Part shown: positions 1 to 13,447 of the stretch, one piece after another
Position numbering within the stretch: the stretch's first letter is position 1
Layout: each line of letters opens with the position of its first letter
Made by a program: the position numbers and the translations under genes
Notes under the pieces: model-generated
What the model saw: only the letters and a program-made list of their open reading frames with translations
Told to the model about the DNA's origin: nothing
Database searches by the model: none
Source: Symsagittifera roscoffensis
Taxonomy: Eukaryota; Xenacoelomorpha; Acoela; Convolutidae
NCBI RefSeq assembly: GCF_963678635.1
Contig: NC_087065.1
Coordinates: 61,716,754-61,780,753 of the forward strand
Direction: 5' to 3'
Length of the DNA stretch: 64,000 bases

Positions 1-98
1 CAAAAACTAGCCAATCGCCAATAAAGCCTTGGTAAGGTTGAAACAAAGTTTAAAAAAACTCTTGCTATGTTCCGGAATTGTATTGCCAACTTGAACAT

Positions 99-188
99 AA
101 GGTTACTGACAATAGACTGTCGCTTGACAATAGGCAACGACTAAAGGTTACTGACAATGGACTGTCGCTTGACAATAGGCAACGACTA
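99..188. repeat. 45-bp tandem repeat, two copies
   Basis: A 45-base unit starting AAGGTTACTGACAAT begins at 99 and again at 144. The copies differ by one visible substitution (AATAGACTG versus AATGGACTG). No gene is associated with it. Confidence 0.85.
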
Positions 189-1011
189 GACACCAATAAA
201 GCAAAGAACAGATACTATTAAACCGCCAATGCTAATGCAAGTAAAAATCCACCAATGCGCACTTTTATTTGCGAGCTGGGTTGAAAAAATCTGAATAAGT
301 GGAATCGTATTACGACACTACGCTTGCTAGTGTACAAATGCACAAAATATCGATAAATGTTTAGTTTGTTATAGTTAGGACCAAAATCAGGGTTAAATTA
401 AAATGGATTGAAGTTTTCCTCGCCTTTAAGACCGTTTGAAAAACATTTCAGACAGTCTGCTCACTGAATTTTGTTATTCAGTCAAAGCATAGTTCTCATA
501 ATTCAAAAAGAAACTTAGCGCACTTTTCTGGCTCCTAGTGATTACGAATCTCCGGATGAACGACGCCACATAACAATTTTAAAAATTTAACGCCGAGCAG
601 ATGAAGGAACCACTTGAACAGATTGAGTTGCTAGCTGAAGTATTTGTTTTGAGTTAACAAATTTAGGTGCTACCTGCCCAAAACATGCCAATGCTGATCT
701 TACCCCAAGTCTAAATTTAATTTGACATCTTACTTGGACTGAATGAAAGTCTTCGCTGACTCATTGAGCATGAAAATAGAGCAGACGAACACAGTGGCAC
801 ACAGCTGTGCAGTCAGGATTGCATACACCTTCCTGATGAAGCCTAGAATAACATATAATTGTCCAAACTTTCTCTAACATTTTAACCAGATGATGTTTCT
901 AAAAATCTGAGAATACTCAGTCAATACTGTGAAACCAGCTTGTTTCTGGGATCGAGATTTTGCTAACGCTCGCAATTCGAACAGCCGATGCTTGATTTTT
1001 GGTCGATGCTT
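189..1011. other. AT-rich stretch without recognisable gene
   Basis: No reading frame here looks like coding sequence on either strand, and no RNA gene is recognised. Confidence 0.5.
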
Positions 1012-1284
1012 TTATAGAAGTACCCAAAGCGATGTCTTATAATAAATGTGCATACGCCCTTGTTGAGTACAAGTACAACACATGTACCCACCTAATCGAA
1101 TCTGCGTGGGGGCATTGAGAACGTTGTTGTTGTAGCAGAAGTCGTCCTCTATTCTGATTTTCAACTCCCTCTCCGGGTATTTCTGACTCTTCTGCTGCAC
1201 TTTCACTCCCCCCATTTGGCTCTCATTGGGGAGGGGGAGAGCACCTAATGAGTTGACGCCGCCAGTAGAAGGCGTGGAAGACAT
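1012..1284 (-). CDS. possible small coding exon, unknown product
   Basis: An open frame on the minus strand starts at an ATG at 1284 and runs about 90 codons. Its base composition is clearly more GC-rich than its surroundings, which is the main reason to suspect a real exon. The product is Ser/Thr/Pro-rich at the start (MSSTPSTGG), then basic, then has a short Cys-rich patch (YMCCTCTQQ). The frame continues upstream only to a GTG, so the ATG at 1284 is the best start. A GTATGC near the 3' end, after the CAAGGGC, could be a splice donor, so the last codons may be intronic. No domain is recognised and no partner exon was found. Confidence 0.3.
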   Translation of the reverse strand: MSSTPSTGGVNSLGALPLPNESQMGGVKVQQKSQKYPERELKIRIEDDFCYNNNVLNAPTQIRLGGYMCCTCTQQGRMHIYYKTSLWVLL

Positions 1285-1314
1285 GGCTACGGTGTAGACA
1301 ATTTTGCCGAGCAC

Positions 1315-2831
1315 AACCGAAAGTTACTTGATTGATAGAATCACTACTGTTCGTAAATTTTGTTTAATTTTTAACAAACCACCAAATTACATTCCAACAC
1401 TGAAAATAATCTGCAATTAATTTCAGTAAGTTAACTGCCAATTAAGCTCTCAAAACATTTTTTGTTCCGACCACGTCACAAATGACTGGAAGGAACTAGT
1501 GTAGGGGGGACTTTCTCAGCCTGATTGCAAATATCCTAAAGAAAGTTGGTGAGTGATCATGTGTCTTATTATATTAAATCACCATTGGTCTTGATTCGGA
1601 TTCCAAAACAAAAAAGTTGCCTCATTGTCGAGGATAATTGCATAGAGTTTATGACTATCCAGACCAAAAAACTAGCGAAGACTCTTCTTTAAAAAATCCT
1701 GGTCCATTTGAAACAATGATAATCAATACGCTCACAAAAGCAACATTAACCGCTATTAACCGTTAATCCAACTTTAGCGTCTGCCGATTTGATCTTTTTG
1801 AAAACGCAAAATTAAAAATGTAGATATTATTTAAAATGATTTTTTTTCACCACTATTGATCCAAGTATTTACAATGATCGCTGTTGTCGGAATATTTTGC
1901 GCTACATGAACCGTGACCAGCTGTTCTCATTTCTAGCAAATAGCACAAATTGACTGAGCCTCTCAATTAGACAAGAAATTTTTACTCGGATTAAAACAGT
2001 TATGGCAATTTCAAAATTTTGCTTTGAAGCAAATTAGCCTAGAGTAACATTATTCAGCGTTTCTTTTAAACTCACCTTCTTGAATCAAAACTAAAATTAT
2101 CGGCACGCGAATTTAAGAAAAACAGATAAACGTATTTCCAAAAACGACTTGATCGCAAATAAATTGCAACTTCAGAATCCTGTTCTGAAAAAATCGAACT
2201 TCTAAATACAGCAAAAAAACTGACTAATAGGCGCAGCCAAAAGCATCTTATGCACAAAGAATGAATAAAATCTTCCCATGACTACACCACTAGCAAGGAT
2301 AGCCCATTACTGTGCAAGTAGCACAGCATGTTCCGACCATATTCTTCAGAAGCTACCAAAAAATATTTTCGTTTCTTTTTGTGTGTGGTGTGATGGAAGG
2401 ATATGGACAAAACCCTATATTTGGGCATTTCTGAGAGTTATAGGCATATTGGACGACGGTTGTCGAAAAATGATCACAACAAACAATAACAAAAAAAATA
2501 CATCCGTTTTTTGTAGAATTTTTTTTTTGATGTTTTGAAAATTTTTATTCCCAAGATGGAGCTAATAACTTCCAATTCTTGAATAAATTTTTCAGTGTTT
2601 GATTTTAAAAATCAGGATTTATTTTGCGACTAATACTGCGACTACTAAAAATTGCAACAAAGCAAAATTCATTGAAAAAGCGTCAAATGACGCAAGAAAC
2701 CGAAAAACATGGTAAATGCTATGCGCTTTCACTTGACACTTTTTTGAATTAAATCAACCAATTAAAAAAAAGACCATTTTGAAAGAAACATAGAAAATTT
2801 TCGATTGACATTTTTGCAGATCAAACTGTCC
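1315..2831. other. AT-rich stretch, no gene recognised
   Basis: Only short reading frames occur, with no family resemblance. Around 1880 and 2300-2350 there are copies of a short dispersed repeat with the core GTCGGAA and CTGTGCTACTTGCACAG. That repeat recurs near 22320 and 24655. Confidence 0.45.
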
Positions 2832-4627
2832 AAAAAGAGGAGACTGGATTGAACGGTGAATTTTTCTTATACGACAAAAACAAAAATTAATCTAAACTCC
2901 ACTTTCGGATTTGAAGTTGTTCAAGTTTTTTCGCACCATTTCATCTATATTGAGAGCGTAATTAGCTTCCTTTCAGCAAATGAACTAGAATTAGTCTTGA
3001 AGACCAAGCAAGTATCAAATTTTTTGAATTCAATTTGAAGTAAAAAAAAATTAAGAGTTTTCCCGAATAAACAACTGGACCTAAATAACAACTTGACCTA
3101 AAAAACGTAACTTTTTGAACTTCACGGAAAACTAACCTTTTAACTCCATTTTCAAAGCTGTAAACAATCGTGTTTTTTTTGCACCATCTCCGCTAATTGG
3201 AATGCTTAATTTGTTTTCTTTTCACCGAGTGAATTTGAATTATTAAAAATAGCATTGTGGAATCAAACCGCAGAAAATCGAATTTGGTCAGAACAAATCT
3301 TAATTTTTTTCCTTTTTAAGAACTTTAAAACAAAAAAAAATCTCAAAAAAAAACAGGAAAGACCTGATATTGTCAAAATATTGCAGAAAGGTAGGAGTAA
3401 AAATGTTGAAATTGAAGCTAAATATTTTTTTAAAAACTTTCGTAGTGCAAAATTGGTAACTACGCTGAATTCAATCAACACAATATTACACAAAACATAG
3501 CAGAAACTATGCGCTTTCGTTTTGAATTTTTTGAATTAAATCCACTATTTTTTTTTTAAAGTGACCCTCTTTTGAAAAAAAAACGTATCACTTTTTTGAT
3601 TGACGTTTTTGTATTTCAAAATAACCCAAATAGAAAAAACTGATGGGTCAAACGTAGAATTCTTTCTATACAAAATTATTGAACAAAACTCCACTCTCGG
3701 AGCTATAAGTTGTTCATATTTTTCGCACCATTTCAGCTATTTCGGCAGCGTAATTTGCCTTCATCTAGCAAATGAAATAGAATTGACCTTTAAAAGAAAC
3801 CAAAAGTCAACCCGCTTCAAATCGAATTTCGTCTAAAAGCGAAAAAAGACGACAGAAAAAACTCGGCCTAAATTTCTTCACTACGTTCCTTGACACTAAA
3901 TAACAATCGTCCGAACTTCTGATAATTAAAAACTTATAGTAGCATAATGATTCGGACAGAATACTTCTGTAAATAAAGAAGTTTTAAGAACAGGCTTTTT
4001 CGTCGTGTTTTTTTTTGTAAATTTAACCATCTTCCGGTAACTGCTGGTTTCTTTTTTCGGGAAACAAGTTTAAGCAGAGAACTGCGTTTGAATTGATTAC
4101 AAATCGAGTCATTTTTCAGCTCACTGATTTTGCCAAAATATGGGTATAAACTTGCTTCAATTTATAAATTTAAATATAAAGCGTGTAAAGAACTGGTTAC
4201 AATTTTGTGGAATTACTGCACAAATGTACGGGTATAAAATCGAAATTAGGTCAAAGCTATTTATAGAAAGCTTTATCAGTAAAAAACTAACATAACATTC
4301 AAGTTTAACTTGAAAAACCTGAACTAGTGGAAAAATTGAAAAAACTACAGATATCATTCAAATATTTTGCAAATCATTTTAAAGAAAACGCATTTTTTCA
4401 TTTTATCCCAGGCAAATGTTAGAATGTGTTTATTGAGTTTACATAAAAGAACTGGATTATCGCACGCTGTATTTGGATCAAAGTCCAAAATAAATTAAAA
4501 AACTGAAACCCCTCACCGGTTTTTGCGCCGTGAATTTACTCATCTGCTCGTTGGACTTCATTTCTACTAAACCTAAAAATCTTAATCCAAGGGAATCAAA
4601 TAACTCATGGAAGAGACTAAGGAAAAA

Positions 4628-5621
4628 TTAGTCCAGACAGATTAATTCTAGAGCTTTAGTAGTTTGACGAGCTGGTACTTCCGACATCTCGAAGTTCCTT
4701 TCAAAAACTGCTGGTTTCTCCTTTGAAGAAACAAGTATGAGCGGAGAACTGGATTGATTACACATCGAGCTACACGAGCTCATATGTGCCGTATCCGGTT
4801 TTTCAGACCTCAGTACCTTTAAACAGTACAAGTTTTTGCAGACAAACACCGGGTCTGTTTTGAAATGCTTCTGATACATGTGGATTTTCAAGTCTATTAG
4901 TGAACTTGTTTGAAGCTCACATTCTAGCTGAGGGCATTTAAGCGATGACTGCTTCTGACTATCTCAGCTTGCGATATGTTCTTCTTGAATATGAGAGTCC
5001 AGCTCTTCGTCATTATGCAACAGTTCGCTACAGTAGCAACAAGTATTCATGTTGGTATAATGTAAGGCAAAATGACACTGGTAATTTTTCAGACTCTTGT
5101 ATGACTTTTTACAAGCCTTACAGAGATATACAGGTTGCGTGCCCTTCAACTTGGGAAACTCACTAGGGTGATTCTTTTTATAGTGCTTCGCTTTGTCCAG
5201 GACGCTGCAACACCGTTTCGAACAGATTTTACATGTATGGTTGTCTGCTACAATCTTGTGAAGGCTGATTCTCGAGAAGTCACCGAAAGCCATTTTACAG
5301 TTCTCACAATTGAATCTCTTCTGGTTCGGGTTCTTGAGGTCAGACTTCACAATCTGGGTTATTCCATACTCTGGCATATCGGCGACGAAGAAGCACTGAT
5401 GTATGGTTCGCACGTGTTTCGAGAAAGCGACGTAATTGAGAGAATTGTGTGAGCACAACACGCATTTGTAACCATTTCCAGAATTGCTTCTGTGCGTTCC
5501 TCGATAGTGTCCAGTTGGTTCCGTTTTGGTTGGAAGCACCTCTTTGCAAAGAAGACAGGCTCTGTCTCGCCGACACAGTTCGTCGTGGGGAATGCAGACG
5601 TCCTCCGACTCCTTGAAGGCA
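4628..5621 (-). pseudogene. zinc-finger exon-2 pseudogene, unit 1
   Basis: This copy matches residues from about 280 onward of the intact protein encoded at 15289-17536, with C2H2 fingers in the same order. It lacks the first exon and the start of exon 2. The frame breaks near 4964, where an AAC-TTA pair of the intact copy has become AGC-TGA, giving a stop after the finger ending HIQEEH. It keeps the four bases (TTAC on the minus strand) near 5065 that units 2-4 have lost, so it is closer to the intact copy than they are. With no promoter-proximal exon it is unlikely to be expressed as a protein. Confidence 0.85.
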
Positions 5622-7454
5622 AAAAGAGGAGACTCCAAAAAAAGGAGACTGGATTGAACGGTGAATTTTTCTTATACAACAAAAACAAAAATTAGTCTAA
5701 ACTCCACTTTCGGAGCCAGAAGTTGTTCAAGTTTTTTCGCACCATTTCATCAATATTGAGAGCGTCATTAGCTTCCTTTCAGCAAATGAACTAGAATTAG
5801 TCTTGAAGACCAAGCAAGTATCAAATTTTTTGAATTCAATTTGAAGTAAGAAAAATTAAGTTTTCACGAATAAACAACTGGACCTAAATAACAACTGGAC
5901 CTAAAAAACGTAACTTTTTGAACTTCACGGGAAACTAACAACTTAACTCCATTTTCGAAGCTGTAAGCACTCGTGTTTTTTGCACCACCTCCGCTAATTC
6001 GAATGCGTAATTTGTTTTCTTTTCACCGAGTGAATTTGAATTATTAAAAATAGCATTGTGAAATCAAACCGCAGAAAATCGAGTTTGGTCCGAACAAATC
6101 TTAATTTCTTTTTCCTTTTCAATTTCTTTTCAAGAACCTCAACACTAAAAAATCTCAAAAAAACAGGAAAGACCTGATATTGTCAAAATATTGCAGAAAG
6201 GTAGGAGTAAAAGAAATTGAAATTGAAGCTAAATGTTTTTTTTAAAAACCTTTCGTAGTGCAAAATTGGTAACTACGCTAAAGCCATTTGAAAAGTGTCA
6301 AAGAACACAAGATACCACAAAACATGGCAGAAACTATGCTCTTTCATTTGTGAATTTTTTGAATTAAATCCACATTTAAAAAAAAAGTGACCCTCTTTTG
6401 AAAAAAAAACGCATCAGTTTTTCGATTGACGTTTTTGTCATTCAAATTAACCCAAATAGAAAAAAAAGATGGGTCAAACGTAAAATTCTTTTTATACAAA
6501 ATTATTGAACAAAACTCCACTCTCGGAGCTATAAGTTGTTCATATTTTTCGCACCATTTCAGCTATTTCTGCAGCGTAATTTGCCTTCATCTAGCAAATG
6601 AAATAGAATTGACCTTTAAAAGAAACCAAAAGTCAAACCGCTTCAAATCGAATTTCGTCAAAACTTGAAAAAAGACGGCAGAAAAAACTCGGCCTAAATT
6701 TCTTCACTACGTTCCGTGACACAAAATAACAATCGTCCGAACTTCTGATAATTAAAAACTTATAGTAGCATAATGATTCAGACAGAAAACTTCTGTAAAT
6801 TTCGAAATTTGAAAAACAGGCTTTTTCGTCGTATTTTTTTTGTAAACTTAACCATCTTCCGGTGACTGCTGGTTTCTTTTTTTTGGGAAACAAGTTTAAG
6901 CAGAGAACTGCGCTTGGATTGATTACAAATCGAGTCATTTTTCAGCTCACTGATTTTGCCAAAATATGGGTATAAACTTGCTTCAATTTATAAATTTAAA
7001 TATAAAGCGTGTAAAGAACTGGTTACAATTTTGTGGAATTACTGCACAAATGTACGGGTTTAAAATCGAAATTAGGTCAAAGCTTCTTTTAGAAAGCTTT
7101 ATCAGTAAAAAATTAACATAACATTCAAGTTTAACTTGAAAAACCTGAGCTAGTGGAAAAATTGAAAAAACTACAGATATCATTCAATAATTTTGCCGAA
7201 TCATTTGAAAGAAAACGCATTTTTTCACTTTATCCCAAGCAAATGTTAGAATGTGGTTATTGAGTTTACATAAAAGAACTGGATTATCGCACTCTGTATT
7301 TGGATCAAAGTCCAAAATAAATTAAAAAACTGAAACCCCTCACCGGTTTTTGCGCCGTGAACTTAATCATCTGCTCGTTCAACTTCATTTCTTCTAAACC
7401 TAAAAATCTTAATCTAAGGGGATCAAATAACTCATGGAAGAGACTAAGGAAAGA

Positions 7455-8444
7455 TTAGTCCAGACAGATTAATTCTAGAGCTTTAGTAATTTGACGAGCT
7501 GGTACTTCCGACGTCTCGAAGTTCCTTTCAAAAACTGCTGATTTCTCCTTTGAAGAAACAGGTATGAGCGGAGAACTTGATTGATTACACATCGAGCTAC
7601 ACGAGCTCATATGTGCCGTATACTGTTTTTCAGACCTCAGTACCTTTAAACAGTGCAATTTTTTGCAGACAAACACCGGGTCTGTTTTGAAATGCTTCTG
7701 ATACATGTGGATTTTCAAGTCTATTAGTGAACTTGTTTGAAGCTCACATTCTAGCTGAGGGCATTAAAGCGATGTTTGCTTCTGACTATCTAAGTTTGCG
7801 ATATGTTCTTCTTGAATATGAGAGTCCAGCTCTTCGCCATTATGCAACAGTTCGCTACAGTAGCAACAAGTATTCATGTTGGTATAATGGCAAAATGACA
7901 CTGGTACTTTTCCAGACTCTTGTATGACTTTTTACATGCCTTACAGAGATATATAGGTTGCGTGCCCTTCAACTTGGGAAACTCACTAGGGTGATTCTGT
8001 TTATAGTGCTTCGCTTTGTCCATGACGCTGCAACAGCGTTTCGAACAGATTTTACATGTATGGTTGTCTAATACAATCTTGTGAAGCCTGATTCTCGAGA
8101 AGTCACCGAAAGCCATTTTACAGTTCTCACAATAGAATCTCTTCTGGTTTGGGTTCTGGAGGCCAGACTTCACAATCTGCGTTATTCCATACTCTGGCAT
8201 ATCGGCGACGAAAAAGCACTGATGTATGGTTCGCACGTGTTTCGAGAAAGCGACGTAAGTGAGAGAATTGTGTGAGCACAACACGCATTTGTAACCATTC
8301 CCAGAATTGCTTCTGTGCGTTTCTCGATAGTTTCCAGTTAGTTCCGTTTTGGTTGGAAGCACCTCTTTGCAAAGAAGACAGGCTCTGTCTCGCAGACACA
8401 GTTCGTCGTGGGGAATGCAGATGTGTTCCGACTCCTTGAAGGCA
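7455..8444 (-). pseudogene. zinc-finger exon-2 pseudogene, unit 2
   Basis: Same exon fragment as in unit 1. It carries a four-base deletion near 7888 that shifts the frame in the finger equivalent to YQCHFALH, and a separate nonsense change near 7763 (AAA to TAA) in the next-to-last finger region. The upstream frame reads through the duplication joint into non-exonic sequence, as expected for a truncated duplicate. Confidence 0.85.
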
Positions 8445-10249
8445 AAGAGGAGACTCCAAAAAGAGGAGACTGGATTGAACGGTGGATTTTTCTTATACAA
8501 CAAAAACAAAAATTAATCTAAGCGCCAATTTTGGAGCTAGAAGTTGTTCAAGTTTTTTTGCACCATTTCATCTATGATGAGAGCGTAATTAACTTCCTTT
8601 CAGCAAATGAACTAGAATTAGTCTTGAAGACCAAGCAAGTATCAAATTTTTTGAATTCAATTTGAAGTAAAAAAAAATTAGGAGTTTTTCCGAATAAACA
8701 ACTGGACCTAAATAACAACTTGACCTAAAAAAAGTAACTTTTTGAACTTCACGGAAAACTAACAACTTAACTCCATTTTCGAAGCTGTAAACATTCGTGT
8801 TTTTTTGCACCATCTCCGCTAATTGGAATGCGTAATTTGTTTTCTTTTCACCGAGTGAATTTGAATTATTACAAATAGCATTGTGGAATCAAACCGCAGA
8901 AAATCGAATTTGGTCCGAACCAATCTTAATTTCTTTTTCCTTTTTAATTTCTTTTTAAGAACCTTAAAACTAAAAACCCTCAAAAAAACAGGAAAGACCT
9001 GATATTGTCAAAATATTGCAGAAAGGTAGGAGTAAAAGAAATTGAAATTGAAGCTAAATGTTTTTTTAAAAACCTTTCGTAGTGCAAAATTGGTAACTAC
9101 GCTAAAGCCATTTGAAAAGTGTCAATGAACACAAGATAGCACAAAACATGGCAGAAACTATGCGCTTTCACTTGTGAATTTTTTGAATTAAATCCACTAT
9201 TTTTTTTAAAAAAGTGACCCTCTTGAAAAAAAACGCTTCACTTTTTCGATTGACGTTTTTGTCATTCAAATTAACCCAAATAGAAAAAAATGATGGGTCA
9301 AACATAGAATTCTTTCTATACAAAATTATTGAACAAAACTCCACTCTCGGAGCTATAAGTTGTTCATATTTTTCGCACCATTTCAGCTATTTCTGCAGCG
9401 TAATTTGCCTTCATCTAGCAAATGAAATAGAATTGACCTTTACAAGAAACCAAAAGTCAAACCGCTTCAAATCGAATTTCGTCTAAAATTGAAAAAAGAC
9501 GACAGAAAAAACTCCTTGACACTAAATAACAATCGTCCGAACTTCTGACAATTAAAAACTTATAGTAGCATAATGATTCAGACAGAATACTTCTGTAAAT
9601 AAAGAAATTTAAAGAACAGGCTTTTTCGTCGTATTTTTTTGTAAATTTAACCATCTTCCGGTGACTGCTGGTTTCTTTTTTTGGGAAACAAGTTTAAGCA
9701 GAGAACTGCGCTTGGATTGATTACAAATCGAGTCATTTTTCAGCTCACTGATTTTGCCAAAATATGGGTATAAACTTGCTTCAATTTATAAATTTAAATA
9801 TAAAGCGTGTAAAGAACTGGTTACAATTTTGTGGAATTACTGCACAAATGTACGGGTTTAAAATCGAAATTAGGTCAAAGCTTCTTTTAGTAAGCTTTAT
9901 CAGTAAAAAATTAACAAAACATTCAAGTTTAACTTGAAAAACCTGAGCTAGTGGAAAAATTGAAAAAGCTACAGATATCATTCAATAATTTTGCCGAATC
10001 ATTTGAAAGAAAACGCATTTTTTCACTTTATCCCAAGCAAATGTTAGAATGTGTTTATTGAATTTACATAGAAGAACTTGATTATCGCACTCTGTATTTG
10101 GATCAAAGTCCAAAAATTAAAAACTGAAACCCCTCACGGGTTTTTTGCGCCGTGAATTTAATCATCTGCTCGTTCAACTTCATTTCTACTAAACCTAAAA
10201 ATCTTAATCTAAGGGGATTAAATAACTCATGGAAGAGACTAAGGAAAGA

Positions 10250-11239
10250 TTAGTCCACACAGATTAATTCTAGAGCTTTAGTAATTTGACGAGCTGGTAC
10301 TTCCGACGTCTCGAAGTTCTTTTCAAAAACTGCTGGTTTCTCCTTTGAAGAAACAGGTATGAGCGGAGAACTGGATGGATTACACATCGAGCTACACGAG
10401 CTCATTTGTGCCGTATACTGTTTTTCAGACCTCAGCACCTTTAAACAAAGCAAATTTTTGCAGACAAACACCGGGTCTGTTTTGAAATGCTTCTGATACA
10501 TGTGGATTTTCAAGTCTATTAGTGAACTTGTTTGAAGCTCACATTCTAGCTGAGGGCATTTAAGCGATGATTGCTTCTGACTATCTAAGTTTGCGACATG
10601 TTCTTCTTGAATATGAGAGTCCAGCTCTTCGTCATTATGCAACAGTTCGCTACAGTAGCAACAAGTATTCATGTTGGTATAATGGCAAAATGACACTGGT
10701 ACTTTTCCAGACTCTTGTATGACTTTTTACATGCCTTACAGAGATATATAGGTTGCGTGCCCTTCAACTTGGGAAACTCACTAGGGTGATTCTGTTTATA
10801 GTGCTTCGCTTTGTCCAGGACGCTGCAACACCGTTTCGAACAGATTTTACATGTATGGTTGTCTGCTACAATCTTGTGAAGCCTGATTCTCGAGAAGTCA
10901 CCGAAAGCCATTTTACAGTTCTCACAATTGAATCTCTTCTGGTTCGGGTTCTGGAGGCCAGACTTCACAATCTGGGTTATTCTATACTCTGGCATATCGG
11001 CGACGAAGAAGCACTGATGTATGGTTCGCACATGTTTCGAGAAAGCGACGTAAGTGAGAGAATTGTGTGAGCACAACACGCATTTGTAACCATTCCCAGA
11101 ATTCCTTCTGTGCGTTTCTCGATAGTTTCCAGTTAGTTCCGTTTTGGTTGGAAGCACCTCTTTGCAAAGAAGACAGGCTCTGTCTCGCAGACACAGTTCG
11201 TCGTGGGGAATGCAGATGTGTTCCGACTCCTTGAAGGCA
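10250..11239 (-). pseudogene. zinc-finger exon-2 pseudogene, unit 3
   Basis: Same exon fragment. Apart from the four-base deletion shared with units 2 and 4 (near 10683) the two halves are open, so it is the least decayed of the four partial copies. The downstream half keeps the last fingers and the Ser-rich tail. It has no first exon. Confidence 0.85.
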
Positions 11240-12464
11240 AAAAGAGGAGACTCCAAAAAGAGGAGACTGGATTGAACGGTGGATTTTTCTTATACAACAA
11301 AAACAAAAATTAATCTAAGCGCCAATTTCAGAGCTAGAAGTTGTTCAAATTTTTTCGCACCATTTCATCTATGATGAGAGCGTAATTAGCTTCCTTTCAG
11401 CAAATGAACTAGAATTAGTCTTGAAGACCAAGCAAGTATCAAATTTTTTGAAATCAATTTGAAGTAAAAAAAAATTAAGAGTCAAACGTAGAATTCTTTC
11501 TATACAAATTATTGAACAAAAACTCCACTCTCGGAGCTATAAGTTGTTCATATTTTTCGCACCGTTTCAGCTATTTCGGCAGCGTAATTTGCCTCCATCT
11601 AGCAAATGAAATAGAATTGACCTTTAAAAGAAACCAAAAGTCAAACCGCTTCAAATCGAAATTAGTCTAAAATCGAAAAAAGACGACAGAAAAAACTCGG
11701 CCTAAATTTCTTCACTACGTTCCTTGACACTAAATAACATTTGTCCGAACTTCTGATAATTAAAAATTTATAGTAGCATAATAATTCAGACAGAATACTT
11801 CTGTAAATTTAGAAATTTGAAAAACAGGCTTTTTCGTCGTGATTTTTTTTTGTGAATTTAAACATCTTCCGGTAACTGCTGGTTTCTCTTTTCGGGAAAC
11901 AAGTTTGAGCAGAGAACTGCGTTTGGATTGATTACAAATCGAGTGATTTTTCAGCTCACTGATTTTGCCAAAATATAGGTATAAACTTGCTTCAATTAAT
12001 AAATTTAAATATAAAGCGTGTAAAGAACTGGTTACAATTTTGTGGAATTACTGCACAAATGCACGGGTTTAAAATCGAAATTAGGTCAAAGCTTGTTTTA
12101 GAAAACTTTATCAGTAAAAAATTAACAAAAAAATCAAGTTTAACTGGAAAAACTTGAGCTAGTGGAAAAATTGAAAAAACTACAGATATCATTCAATAAT
12201 TTTGCCGAATCATTTGAAAGAAAACGCATTTTTTCACTTAATCCCAAGCAAATGTCAGAAAGTGTTTATTGAATTTACATAAAAGAACTGGATTATCGCA
12301 CTCTGTATTTGGATTAAAGTTCAAAATAAATTAAAAAACTGAAACCCCTCACGGGTTTTCTGCGCCTTGAATTACATCATCTGCTCGTTCAACTTCATTT
12401 CTACTAAACCTAAAAATCTTAATCTAAGGGTATTAAATAACTCATGGAAGAGACTAAGGAAAGA

Positions 12465-13447
12465 TTACTCCAGACAGATTAATTCTGGAGCTTTAGTAAT
12501 TTGACGAGCTGGCACTTCCGACGTCTCGAAGTTCCTTTCAATAGCTCCTGGTTTCTCCTTTGATACAGGTATGAGAGGAGAACTGGATTGATTACACATC
12601 GAGCTACACGAGCTCATATGTGCCGTATACTGTTTTTCAGACCTCAGTACCTTTAAACAGTACAAGTTTTTGCAGACAAACACCGGGTCTGTTTTGAAAT
12701 GCTTCTGATACATGTGGATTTTCAAGTCTATTAGTGAACTTGTTTGAAACTCACATTCTAGCTGAGGGCATTTAAGCGATGACTGCTTCTGACTATCTAA
12801 GTTTGCGATATGTTCTCCTTGAATATGAGAGTCCAGCTCTTCGTCATTATGCAACAGTTCGCTACAGTAGCAACAAGTATTCATGTTGGTATAATGGCAA
12901 AATGACACTGGTACTTTTCCAGACTCTTGTATGACTTTTTACAAGCCTTACAGAGATATATAGGTTGCGTGCCCTTAACTTGGGAAACTCACTAGGGTGA
13001 GTCTGTTTATAGTGCTTCGCTTTGTCCAGGACGCTGCAACACCGTTTCGAACAGAATTTACATGTCTGGTTGTCTGCTACAATCTTGTGAAGCCTGATTC
13101 TCGAGAAGTCACCGAAAGCCATTTTACAGTTCTCACATTTGAATCTCTTCTGGTTCGGGTTCTGGAGGTCAGACTTCACAATCTGGGTTATTCCATACTC
13201 TGGCATATCGGCGACGAAGAAGCACTGATGTATGGTTCACAAGTGTTTCGAGAAAGCGACGTAAGTGAGAGAATTGTGTGAGCACAACACGCATTTGTAA
13301 CCATTCCCAGAATTGCTTATATGCGTTTCTCGATAGTGTCCAGTTAGTTCCGTTTTGGTTGGCACCTCTTTGCAAAGAAGACAGGCTCTGTCTCGAAGAC
13401 ACAGTTCGTCGTGGAGAATGCAGACGTCTTCCGACTCCTTGAAGGCA
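12465..13447 (-). pseudogene. zinc-finger exon-2 pseudogene, unit 4
   Basis: Same exon fragment and the most decayed copy. It has the shared four-base deletion near 12896, a one-base loss near 12976 (CCCTTAACTTGG against CCCTTCAACTTGG in other copies), a three-base loss near 13362, and a five-base loss near 12564. Its downstream non-coding part is also shortened. Confidence 0.85.
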
